Positions 46,761 through 57,760 of a DNA stretch of 64,000 nt are shown here, in pieces (positions within the stretch are counted from its first letter, which is position 1; each line of letters begins with the position of its first letter). The stretch is from Eutrigla gurnardus (Eukaryota > Chordata > Actinopteri > Perciformes > Triglidae), in contig OY741272.1 in the NCBI GenBank assembly GCA_963514095.1, positions 25,189,230 to 25,253,229 of the forward strand, read 5' to 3'. Both the position numbers and the translations under genes were made by a program. A model generated the notes under the pieces. The model saw only the letters and a program-made list of their open reading frames with translations. It was not told where the DNA came from and did not search any database.

Positions 46761-48302
46761 ACCAGCTAGATGCTAACGGTGCTGAACAGGTAGCGTACGC
46801 TAGTAGCCATGAATGAAAGACAACGCTACAGGAGCTTCGAGAGAAAACCAAAAGAGCGAAGTTGAGGGTAAAAAAAAGGTAAAATAAATCAAAACAATGA
46901 GCTGAAAGATGCTAAAAAAAACCCTCCGTAGAGCTGTGGTGAACCCACACAAGTGTTTTTGCTTAATTTGACTCATAACAGCTCTTCTCAGAACTTTGAC
47001 TTGTTATTGGTGAATTTTATTCTTATATAAAAAATGGAAAAAATCTGGTCTTTCTCAAAGAAGACACTTTAATGTGTCAAACTATGAAAAGCACATGTGT
47101 AAACAATGCAATAATTCATTGTTGACATGTCAAAATGTCTGCTATAAAAAAATCTAAATCTGTTTTGTTTTTCTTGGTTGTACTTTTAGTAGCTGGTAAT
47201 TCATGAACATGTTCCCTTATTCCCTTCCTCTGGTTGTCGATCGATGTCATCTGCAAGAAAACGCCGCTTCCTTCAAACTCCTGCCAAACTGCAGCCGAGC
47301 CAAGAGACTCATGACCGGCGACCGTGTAATTCTGTCTTAGTCTGTCTCAGGACATGACATCAAAAAATACACAATTCCTTAACATCAACAAGACCTTTCG
47401 CTCGCAGTTAGCCCTCCGCTGGTGTGCACTTACCAGAGGAGCTGGAGGAGGAGGAGCAGGCAGGAGGAGACCCGGTTCCTGACGTTTAAAGGATCCCCTC
47501 GGCTCGGCTCGCCTCTGCAGAACACATTAACCCCGGATCGGCTGCGGTTCTCATCAGAGGGGGGCCAAATGTTACGCATCGAAAAAACATCGAAGACACG
47601 CTGGTTATTGTGTGTGTGTGCATCACACACAACCTGTTTTCTGCACCCGTTGTGAGTGGGACACATTCAGGGAGCTGTGTCTTCATTAAAACAGCTGTAA
47701 ACATCCTCTCGTGGCACATATTTACGGGGAGAAAGAGACGAGCTGGCGAAGCTCAAGCACTCCGGCGGGTCTCATTAAAATGATCATTTATGTCGCAGGT
47801 TGTTGCTTCGGATCAAGACCCGCTTTTAACAGATAATCATCAACTACTTTTATTTCGTGTGGAACTTGAAATATTCCTGTATCACTCGTGTTTTAACAAG
47901 CGGCGTGTTTTATTCCAGTCATTCATGGACCAAGGCAGCGTTTTATTGGCTCTTAGGGTACGAGTGAGAAGTGTATACCTTCCAAGAAAATCATCATGCA
48001 TTCTCCATATCTGGAGGATACGCTGAAGGGGGGAAAACAAAGGCTTAGTGCAGCAGAGGGTGATTTTGCTCTGCGAGAAGCGTCCTCTGTGTTGCTTTTA
48101 AAAGGTTGCTGAAGGATCCGGCTCTAATGTGCGGTGGGGTTTTGGAAGGTTACAGAGGCAGAGGTTAGGAATAACAGGGGTTTCAACGATTTGTCTCTGG
48201 GGTGGAGACGTTGATTCATCCGTGGAAAGACCTTGCTCCGGGTAATTTCATTATGCAGATGAGTACGAGTGCTCCCCGTGGCTGGTGACCGAGCTGAAAA
48301 GG

Positions 48303-48332
48303 AGGCGGGGCGGCGTGCGGCTGGTATATAAT
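48303..48332 (+). promoter_or_regulatory. GC box plus TATA-like pair (unassigned)
   Basis: aggcggggcggcg is followed 12 bases later by TATATAAT (48325-48332). No gene is seen downstream within several kb, so a working promoter is unproven. Confidence 0.25.
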
Positions 48333-48539
48333 CCATACACTTGTGGGAGAGCACGCCTCCTGATCAGTTGACGTTATACCCTCTCCTCTGGTGTTTTATC
48401 GGGGGAAAATAGCATTCTGAAGAAAGCCACAGCATTCCTCTGACAATGCCTACGTCTGTATAGCATAAACAGATGGGAGTTCTTGGCCGCGCCACCGGCC
48501 TTAACTTTACTCCGAGATCTATTGTTGTCATTTATAGCA

Positions 48540-48563
48540 CTGCTGCTGCTGCTGCTGCTGCTG
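48540..48563. repeat. (CTG)8 triplet repeat
   Basis: Eight perfect CTG units in non-coding DNA. Confidence 0.97.
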
Positions 48564-48917
48564 TGTTGGCATTTTCCTCCCGCCGAGAATTTGGTGCTTC
48601 ATCAAAAAGAGTTGGAAATAACTGATTTAATATAACAGGCTTCATACAGCGTGTTGAAACGCGCCATGGAAACTCGTTTTTTTTTGTAGACGATTCCTTG
48701 TTTTTTTTCTGTTCTTGCAGGCAAGTTTTTATTGTTCTCCTTCATTCTGTCTCCGTGCCATGAATAATCACCCCTCCCTCGTGCCGTTTAACCATTTCTG
48801 CTGTGAAAAGTGTGCGCCGATGCTTCCCTCCATGTTGCACACGAACGGTTAACAGTGCAAATATATGCTGAATTCTCTCCTACTTATCAGTTGAGGTGGC
48901 GGGTGATGTGTGGGTAA

Positions 48918-48935
48918 AAAAAAAAAAAAAAAAAT
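48918..48935. repeat. poly(A) run
   Basis: About 18 A. No transposon body is recognisable upstream. Confidence 0.85.
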
Positions 48936-50352
48936 CAAAGTAATTCATCCAACAACTTACTCACTCCAGCTTGCTTTCATTTTGGCAAATAACAAGAATC
49001 CGCCTCAGAACTCATGACTTAAAATAGAAAAGACAGCGTTGGTTCCCTTCCACGCCGAAGATCAAGACTTTCCCTCTCTGCTTAGACTTGCGAGAGAGAC
49101 AGCGGCGTGGTTGCCGCTGCGGGGGGGCATCAGGGTTCAAAGCGAGGCCCGGGCGGTGCTGATGGACTCCTAAGATGGTGGAGGTGACTGAAGAGAGAGA
49201 AAAAGTAGTGCAGCCTAAAAACCTCGGGCTGTTTATCACTGATTTAGAAAGGTTCGAGATGTTTTTCATGTATTTCCAATCAACTTATGACCGCTCTGGT
49301 AAACACAAGATTTAAAAGTGGTGCTTTTATTTTGTTATCATGTGATGAGTGTTAGTTGAGTAAGAACGTCAGCCCAAATCATGCAGTTGGGCTGCTTCGA
49401 TTATCCAGTTGATTCTCTTCATCTCAGGATTTAATTGCTTTTTCAAATTGGAAGGTTTACTCCTCTACGCTCCGTCGCCGACGCTGAGATGTGATACGTT
49501 GATCCGGATATCACCACCAGGCAGTTTGAATCTCACAAGACCTGCCTTTATTAGCTGGTCCATCAAACGTCCCCACGCTGTTAATGGACCTGCCTCTGAA
49601 TAAGACAAGCTGACTATCTAATGAGGAAGAGACAAATGATATTAATGGAAACGCCACCGCGTCCCGTTTGACGGACTTGCTTCTTCCACCTCCGCTCTCT
49701 CCGAGGCTCCATCGGCTCTGAAGGGAAAAGTAATTTACAACGATAGTTCGCTGCTGAGTAAGCTGATGAATATTGGAGCCTCACACTAATGAGCTTGTGT
49801 TTTTTTTCCAGTAGCTTCAGGTTGGGGACCCCGGATCACACGTCACATCTTCCCTCGATACGTCAGTCCCACCAAAACAGCCACAAAGTCCATTTAAGCC
49901 TCTTGGCTTCGTGCGAAGCCGTACTTAAGAGAGCCTGCGTTAAGCATCACTTTCTGTTTCACCACACTTTCTTCTTCGTTTTTTTTTTTTCCCATGCAGA
50001 AGTGATTTGGCCCTCAGACGTGGGTCTGAACCTGTAATTATCTAACAGCCAGAGCAGTGTCCCTGTAATTCTTTCAAACCGTCCGACGTTCAGGGAGGTC
50101 TTCCTCTGTCACACACATCAGGCTCGAAGCCCCCCCGACCCCCCGTCGTCTGCCTCCTTCACCCACACACGTACACGTGTTTTCACTTTGGTGGACACCC
50201 TACATGTGTGAAGCCGAGAACTTATCTTAGCTTATCTTTATCATGCACAGTCGCCCCGGTTCCCTGCACAGAAGCTCCAATATACATACTTTTAACGGTA
50301 AATTAGACTCTAAAATAAATACTTAACAGAGAACATGTGAGGATCCAGAGGT

Positions 50353-51018
50353 CGGTGGTGGAAGAAGTATTCAGATTGTGTTTTTAGGTAAAAGTATATG
50401 CTTATGGATATTCCATGCAAAATATCAAGTATCGTCATGCAGCAGAAATGGCCATGTGAGGGTTTTATTATTTTATATATTTGTTGTATTATGTTATTGC
50501 CTTGATTATTGACACTTTATTGACTCCCATAATGAAGAAATATTCTACTTTTCACTCCACTTAATTTATTTCAAAGCAGATTACGACTTTACATAACATA
50601 TGATGAGCTCATGAAATGATGATGAAACGATTAGCTGATTCATCAATTAGTTGATTGACATAAAATAAATCTAAATAAATTCACTGAGTCATAAGTTTAA
50701 TACATTTTTCAGTCAACATTTCACAGTTCTAGCTTCTGAAATCAGGATGTTCTGCTCTTCAGAATTTCAAATGACGGTAAAGTGAAGACTTCTAGGAAGA
50801 AGACTATTGATTGGACAACATCGCTGCAAATTCATCAGTATAAATAATTAAATGAGATAATATAAAATAATATAAGAGTCACAAAGGCCACTTTTAGGTA
50901 TCCAGTACTTCTATACTAATTCATTGTTTTATTATGACATATGTTCATTGCAGGTGCATGTGGTATTTTTTTTTTTTTTTTAGTTTAGGAAAGTGTCTGA
51001 ATACGTCGTCCACCACTG
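50353..51018. mobile_element. non-autonomous element with terminal inverted repeats (AAGTACTT family)
   Basis: The left end cggtggtggaagaagtattc (from 50353) is an imperfect inverted match to the right end gaatacgtcgtccaccactg (to 51018). The interior is AT-rich with no ORF. I see no matching 8-bp flanking duplication, so insertion is old or the ends belong to separate copies. It belongs to a widespread teleost family. Confidence 0.6.
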
Positions 51019-51269
51019 CTCCACATGTTTTGTATAAAATATCTAAAGAATAGGGCTGCCACTACGGATTGTTTCCATTCTTAATTATGTTCATCAAAAT
51101 CATGAAAAAAAATGTAAAACTAAAGCGCAAAACAGAAAGATATGGACTTTGTTCCAAATGATGAGCTGGAACGAGGGAATGTTTGGCATTTTTGCGTGAA
51201 AAATGACTTAAATTATCAATTAATTGTCAATTACTTATCAGTTGGCAGGTTTCTGTCCGTCTACTTGTC

Positions 51270-51415
51270 ATTCAAAGAAATAGTTTCAGCTTGCAAAGTA
51301 CAGTATTTCCCTCAGAAATGTATAAGAGTAGAAGTATACATGAAAATACTAAAGTACAACCTCAGAAATGCACTCAGGTACATTACTAGAGTAAATGTAC
51401 TCCTTGAAGCTTTAA
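51270..51415 (+). repeat. fragment of AAGTACTT-type teleost repeat
   Basis: tatttccctcagaaatgtat...agtagaagtatacatgaaaa...attactagagtaaatgtac matches the distal half of the same family. It may be the displaced end of the element at 50353. Confidence 0.55.
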
Positions 51416-53337
51416 ACAGGGAGACAGTGTAACACATGTAAATGCTTTGAACTGCACAGGAACACAAGGTCGGATCATTCGTGTTTGGGTATTTAATAGT
51501 CCACAGTTGTAGTCCAGAAGCAAATAATCAGTGTAATTAATTCCTGAAAGTTGCTACATGGTAGTGTCCTGCTGCCGTCCTGTGAAAGGCTGCATTGAAG
51601 TCTGCTCCGACAGATGGGGTCTGTCTATTCAAACAGCCCTGAATCAATATGCAGTCGGCCAGACCGCATGCTTTGTCCGTGGAGCACTTTGACAATTATT
51701 TTTTCTCTCTCTCCTTTGCTGCTGGTCTCTCACTTCTTAATATTATGCAAAAGTTGTGAACAATGGAAGACTTTGATTAAAATATGTTGTGTATTGTTAT
51801 TTTTTGGAATTTAAAACATGTTGTTCATCCTGAAATTCAGGATACAGGATGCAATCTAGAAAAGTTGAATGGGGCTAATAACAGACAATGGAGCTACATA
51901 TCATGGAAAATAAAAAAAAAAACAGTAATTTTTATTATTTACTCTATGGATTATCATTTTTATTAAAGGACAATGTATGTAGTACAGCAGACTGAAGTGC
52001 CTCCTTGCAGACATCATGCACTGTGAGCCCTCTACTGGTCACTGTGCGGCCAGCTACTCATTTTTTAAGCCTGCTCAACCCTAAAGCAGAAGGCAATTAC
52101 TGGAATGACACTGACGAGACGTTTACTTGCCAGTGTGATGAACATGTCACATATTCTCCACATCAATGAAAGGAAAATATGTTTTTCCATGTTTTACCAG
52201 ACTTCTTTTTTATCAAAGTGGTCAGAATCTAGTCAGTGGGCTGACAGAAACCCGCTCCCAAAACTGTGGTTTTCTACTAAAAGCCGACTATAAAGTCACT
52301 TCAAATAGACAATGTTGAATCTTCCATCTTTTTTTTAATTTTTTTTTTTAACAGAAGCCAAACGTACAATGGTCTTTTCATAGCTGCTGTTTTCTGCAGC
52401 TGTTATCATTTATGTTTGGTTTATTAAAGCCAGATCAGCTTTAGAATAAAAGTGGTTTGATTCACTCAGATCACAACACACGTGATTGCAATGCTGTTGC
52501 TGTAGCCTCGGGGTTCAATTTAAAATACAATATAATAATCATCATAATAAGGGATAAGTGGTTACATACAATAATGTACTCTATACTGTAGTTGAGGGGA
52601 GTGACCACTATGATGGGAATAATATTCCACTCATTAAGGTGGCATAGATAATTAAACTAAATAAAACATTCATGATTCTACTCCAGACATTCGTAATACC
52701 CACGTGAATCATTCCTAGATGTCCCTGAACGTCACTCGGAGGACCACCTCATCGTTATGGACAACTGTTAGTGGTAGTAAACGACCCTTACCAGCGGGTC
52801 TCAGCATCAGTAGATCTATCCACATCCCGGAGGTTGGGCCGGTGCGCATGCGCCCAAAATCTCTCAAACCACATGCGTTTGGATCACGACAGCGTCAACC
52901 AACCAAAGACACCGAGAGCGGGAGCGGAAGTGAATCAGATTATTTTCAGTATAAAAGCACGAGAGTCCGGCAATAGAAAAACACAAACGTGTAGAGTGTT
53001 GTTGAAATATAAATACGTTTATTTATATATTCTTCATATACTGTATGCATACTATTCAATGTGTGTTTGCAAATTGCTGTGTTTATGTGAGCAAATAACA
53101 CGTGAAATGTCAAAATTAGATAATGCAGAAACGGATGGAGGACTTAAAATGTGGGACAACGTGATGCATTCACGTACACATGGCTGGATTATGTCCAGTC
53201 ATAAATCATACTTTTTTTTATTTTTTTTTAAAGTTTCTGTTGGGTAGCATGGTATTTCTGTTATAGCCTACAACTTTAAAACAACTTCACGTTATATTTA
53301 ATTTGATTTAATTGAACTAATTTTGCTGGTATAGCTT

Positions 53338-53835
53338 TATTTTGAAAGTTGAACCGGAAGTTGCGGGCGCCAGCGTGGCCGACTTGAACGCGGCGTCGCC
53401 TCGCCGACGTTGATCCAGCAGCAGCGGCCGCTGAGCAGCATCAGAGCGCTGATCCTCCTCCAGAGTCGGGAAGGCGTGCTGGTGCTCGCTGTCACTGATT
53501 CCCCGTAAACGCCGCTCGCGTTTTTTTTTTTCTTTCGTGCTCAACTCGCCGCCGGGACGAGCAGCTCCGTCTCGCGCCCACGACAACATGGGTTAGAGAG
53601 AAAGCCGCCTATGGATTATCCACTTTGTGCACTTCCTCGAGGATGATGATGATGATGATGATGATGATGGGGGGGAAGAAGAAGCGGACTTGTTCTCGCA
53701 GAGGCGTCTTGACAAAGACGTGGGGACTGAGACGGGAATAGGGCTCCTCTCTCTCTCGTCTTTTGCATTCTTTTTTATTTATTTTTTAAAATATATTTTT
53801 ATTTTATTTTTCCCGCGTGTGTGCGAGGCAGAGAA
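53338..53835 (+). promoter_or_regulatory. tmtc2: tmtc2 CpG-rich promoter and presumed 5' UTR
   Basis: CpG density rises sharply from about 53340 to 53600, in contrast to the AT-rich DNA on both sides, as expected for a CpG-island promoter. The stretch to the ATG at 53836 holds upstream ATGs, including nine in a row. A CT/T-rich tract ending in gaggcag just before the ATG could be a 3' splice site, in which case part of this is an intron. Confidence 0.6.
53643..53669 (+). repeat. (ATG)9 triplet repeat in tmtc2 leader
   Basis: Nine perfect ATG triplets, followed by GGGGGG. They open a short reading frame (53643-53741) that stops before the tmtc2 start codon. Confidence 0.95.
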
Positions 53836-53918
53836 ATGTTTGCAGAATTGCTGTGCGGCGCCGTGGCTCTGGTCCTGTACGTCAACACTCTGGGCGCCGA
53901 TTTCTGCTACGATGACAG
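53836..53918 (+). CDS. tmtc2: tmtc2 first coding exon (transmembrane O-mannosyltransferase TMTC2)
   Basis: The exon encodes MFAELLCGAVALVLYVNT then LGADFCYDD and ends at donor CAG|gtacct in phase 2. This matches the N terminus of vertebrate TMTC2: a signal-anchor-like hydrophobic segment followed by the conserved ADFCYDD motif, in which acidic residues of the first luminal loop are thought to be part of the active site. TMTC proteins are ER multipass membrane proteins with C-terminal TPR repeats that add O-linked mannose to cadherins and related proteins; TMTC2 is also linked to ER calcium handling and hearing. The remaining exons lie beyond the window; no TMTC2 exon-2 sequence is visible up to 64 kb. 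Only 27 codons are present, so confidence rests on the motif, splice phase and promoter context. Confidence 0.85.
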
Positions 53919-55210
53919 GTACCTTGTTTGAATGAGTGACGGAGAAGCTCCGTGTAAGTGACGTCGCCGCTGTTTATTCTGCACACGGGCATAAACGAGG
54001 CTTCTCCATCCATCATGTGGCCGCGTTTCGGTGCACCAGCGGCGGCAACGCTGGTCCATTAACACGAGCAGGCAGGGATTCATCAGCAGAGGGATGAAAC
54101 AGAAACTTGGACACCACTGTTGCATTCCTATGTTTTTTTTGGTGTTTTCTTTCCTCCTGTGTTACATTCCTGCAGCCACCTTCCCAGCATCGCTGTGTTT
54201 TCCAGCAGTGTGCTTGGATGCTCTAGGAGTCTCTCCAGAGTCTGGACTTGCTCTCAAGTTTTGTGCCGAGGAAATAATTGATCTCAGGAGGAAAAAAAAA
54301 GTCTCCTCAACCCCAAAGCGGAAAGAGTTCCCCAAAGTGCAGCCTGCCTTCAACTTTTCTGCAAAGTCTTTTCATTAAATTGCATAAAAGTGGGCAGCAC
54401 TGCTCCACAGAGATCCATCGGTTTGGGGTTCAGCCCGGCTGCATGGTAAGCTACGTGACGGCTGGATGGTTGTCGGAGCCCTCGGGCTCACTTATGCACC
54501 ATCGGAGCCTGGATGTGGGTCATCGTCCTGTCACTGTTGCTGCCACTTTGATTCCAGCTCATATTTATAGGTTTTTTTAAAAACATTTTTTAAGGAGCAA
54601 CACCTGCTCTTCATGTGCAGCTCATCCTCTTCTGCACTTTGTGCAGCAGGTGCAGCTTTATTTTAAAAGCACGCCCAGAGGATGCAGCTTAGCGGCAGAA
54701 ACACTGCGTTAACACCATCAACCGGTGGAGTGTTTCCTTTCTAACTTTATAGAGCGCTTCCTGCACTAACATCCACCCCAAAGGGCCTTTTTAATGCTTT
54801 CTCTTGGTAGAGCCGCCGCACAGTTTGATACTTGCAGGTCGATTCGGGGCGAGAAGGATGGTCGTCCTGTGTCCATAAACCTGTCAGGGAGTGGCGGCGC
54901 TGTGCAGAGAGGTGAGAGGCTACCGCCGCCGCCGCTGCAGCAGAGTCAGCTGCTGTGCGGCTGCTGGAGCGCCTCGGGCCTCCAAGTTTCTAATGCGAGA
55001 CAGAGAACCCTGATTATTCAGCGAAAGAGATGTTAACATAATGTTATTTATTACCACCGGAGCTTCGCTCCAAGTTGTTGCAACCTCCCTCGGAATCAGA
55101 AAGATGACGTATTCCGTCTCCTGACATGTTTTGCATCGAGGGGTTATCTGTTTTTTAACACCATGTGTTTGGTTCAGGCTCGCAATTAACAGCCGTCTCC
55201 CGTCCCCCGC

Positions 55211-55240
55211 GGGGAGAGAGGGAGGTAGGGAGGGAGGGGG
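55211..55240 (+). other. G-quadruplex candidate in tmtc2 intron 1
   Basis: Five G runs of three or more (GGGG, GGG, GGG, GGG, GGGGG) with loops of 5, 5, 1 and 1 bases on the sense strand. Confidence 0.65.
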
Positions 55241-56612
55241 AAGTCAGCTCTGGACTCACAGGCTGATCCAACTGGCTAATGCTGTACTCGTGTAGAGAAA
55301 AGGCTGACTGCACGCCCGCCGCTACCCATCATTCCTGCAGCTCGAAGGCAGATTAATTTTAACTGTCATTTATGGATCATTCAAAAAATTGCAGAATGTT
55401 GAGGCTGGAAGAATAACGATCGATAGCTGTTCCCTATAAGCAGGCGGATAGTTGCTCCCGGCATGTGAAGCCACCGGTGCATCGACTGCAGTCGGCGAGT
55501 GATTAAAAAGTTGAGATCCAACTTTGCAGGCGTGTGTTTGGGTGCGTGGAAAAACCACTGAGGGCTACGGAGGCATTAAAGACGCGTGAGGATTTGTAAT
55601 TGATCGGCTGGTAGTCTGGTTTGGTGCTGGAATAGTAATAGTAATGACTTTCCTCTCTGTGTTCTTATCGTGGTGGAGGGAATGTTTGGTGAAAAACAGT
55701 CCATGGCGCTGTGTGTTCTCCTTATCGCTGACTTCACCGGTTACACATTAATTTGAGTAAACTGCATGCGTTCCATACTTGGTAACCAAGGCAACCAGGA
55801 GGTCAAAGGGGGGAGGAACAACAGTTTAGTTGATGTGTTACAAGAAATATCCTGCAGGCTGTTGATTTTTTTTGTTTGCGCCGCCCCCTCCCTTGATAAT
55901 CGAGACTCGCCCGGGGAGCTTTTTTTTCCTGGACACGCTCACCATTAACACATACACGGCTTCGACACCTGCGGCGGAAAAAATGTGGAATCATACGTCA
56001 CGTAGCTCATATCTCTGCTGTCTCTAATCTGCAGTTAGGGCTGAGTGGAGGAATGGGAGAGCCCAGATAAATGTCAGAGGAGGAAATACTGGAGCAATAA
56101 CCGTGTGACTTGCCGTGAGCCAATCAGGAAAGAAAAAAACCCTGGTGGAGGCACCGTCATTTATTCTCATGAGCTTGATTTATTCTTTAGGTGGCGAAAA
56201 TTTATGTCACAGTCGTTTAAAAAGTTCCTGAGTGAAAACGGCTTCTGTGCTTCGGGTTAAACGAGGTCAACGTACCGGTAGTGATGTTAAAAATGCAGCC
56301 ATTAACAGTTGAGGACATTGAGGTGTATTTCAGCCCACACACACAAACACGCACACACACACGCCGGCTTCATGGATTATGGTTCCCCGTCAGGAGCTTG
56401 ACGGATGTGATGAACTGCACCCACCTCGTTTTATTTTGACGCCGTGAAGTTTTTTTTTTACTCCACACGGATGCGTGCAGGTTCGGGAAGGTCACGCTGA
56501 AGGACGCGGCCTCCCTGGGCATGGTGCGGTGATTTATAACTGCTCAGACAGTCGGTGGAGGCGAGCCGCCCCGCTGTGCTCCGTGCCCCTGAAAAGCTTT
56601 ATTTAGAGAAGT

Positions 56613-56632
56613 GGGGAACGGGAGGGAGGGGG
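56613..56632 (+). other. G-quadruplex candidate in tmtc2 intron 1
   Basis: GGGG-AAC-GGG-A-GGG-A-GGGGG on the sense strand; loops of 3, 1 and 1 bases. Confidence 0.65.
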
Positions 56633-57519
56633 AAAAAATCGGCTGCGTCACGCTGATGCGGTGTGATGTGAGCTGGGAGTCGATGACGGCGAGGAAGCCA
56701 CACAACGCTTTGGGCAGTGAATCATATTGCTTTAATGACCATACCAACGGGGTTAGGGGGCATGAGGGAGTCTTTATATATTTATTTATTGGTGGTGCTT
56801 GTTTTTATTGTTTTCCATCGTGCATCATAGGCAGTTTCCTAAGAAAAGTACTCGACCTCCGGTCTGATGATGATGAAGTCTTTGTTTGGACTCATGTGGT
56901 TCTGCCAGACCTACCTGGCTTGACCCGGACTGTCTGCCGCCCGTCTTTGCCTGTGGCTGCCTCGACCTTGGCACTTGGCGCTGGTGCACTGATCTGGAAC
57001 CCGACTCCCGTAGCCGATGCTGTAGGAAAAGGCTGGCTGCGGTAACGTCGAGGGCCCAAGGGCGGCAACCCCGCAGTTTGAGTATCTCAGCTTTTTTTCC
57101 CCCCTTCCAGGCTCTCTCTCCCCGTCTGCTCCCTGTAATTACCGTCCAGCCGGCAGAGAGGGACTCACGACATGGTGTGGTAGACGTAGCTGCTCCACTC
57201 TCTCTCCCTCTCAAAGCCTTTTAGTCCTCCAGCTCCCATCTTCCAGCGACTGCCTCCAGATGGTCCCGTTTGGTAAGCAGTTCAGGGTTTTTCTCCCGTC
57301 TGCAGTTGGAAGGGGAAGGTTTGAAGTGGATTCAAATGGAAGATGCTGCGTTTGGATGGAGACATCAAAGTGGCGAGTGGCACAGACGCTGCGTAACGGA
57401 GTCAGTGAAGAGGGCGTCGTGTCAAAAAAACTATCCATGGTTTTTTTTTCAAAATGGCTATAATCGATTTCATATATCCATCACCACTTTGGTGCGGTTT
57501 TAAGGGCCACAACAAAGAC

Positions 57520-57760
57520 CCCTAAAAACAAACGTGCACTACTTTTGAGCGACTTTCTCGTTAACTCGGACTCGCATTTAGCAGTTAAAGACTCACAATT
57601 TCCTTCAAGAGTTGGTGGAGAACAAAACGGCCCCCAAAAAAATTACTGCTCCAAACGCACTTTAAAAAATATAATATTGTAAGAAGTGTGTTCTTGGTTT
57701 GTGTCTGCTACACTATCGAGTGGCCAACAAAATCAGTTATTGCTGCTTTAAATTAAATTT
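57520..57760 (+). repeat. dispersed repeat with GTTGGTGGAGA core (copy 4)
   Basis: catttagcagttaaagactc, then agagttggtggagaacaaaa, and later ggccaacaaaatcagttatt, matching the reverse complement of the 46.6-kb copy at both ends. Confidence 0.6.

Larger units (their letters stand above)
18851..53337. other. 34-kb intergenic region between cracr2a and tmtc2
   Basis: I find no exon, RNA gene or pseudogene that I can name on either strand. ORFs of up to 157 codons occur but lack recognisable domains, family resemblance or exon structure. Contents are simple repeats, decayed teleost repeats (listed separately), a local tandem-repeat zone at 19.48-20.1 kb, GC-richer patches at 26.08-26.31 and 26.40-26.64 kb, and a GC-box/TATA-like pair near 48.3 kb. 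Distal enhancers could be present but cannot be shown from one sequence. Confidence 0.7.

Noticed and set aside
53627..53935. 102-codon ORF with an Asp run over the tmtc2 exon
   Set aside because: It starts at GTG rather than ATG and is in a different frame from tmtc2; the Asp run is just the GAT repeat read in frame.
56825..57214. 129-codon minus-strand ORF and overlapping plus-strand ORFs in tmtc2 intron 1
   Set aside because: Local GC-richness leaves several frames open at once; none resembles a TMTC2 exon or any other protein I know.
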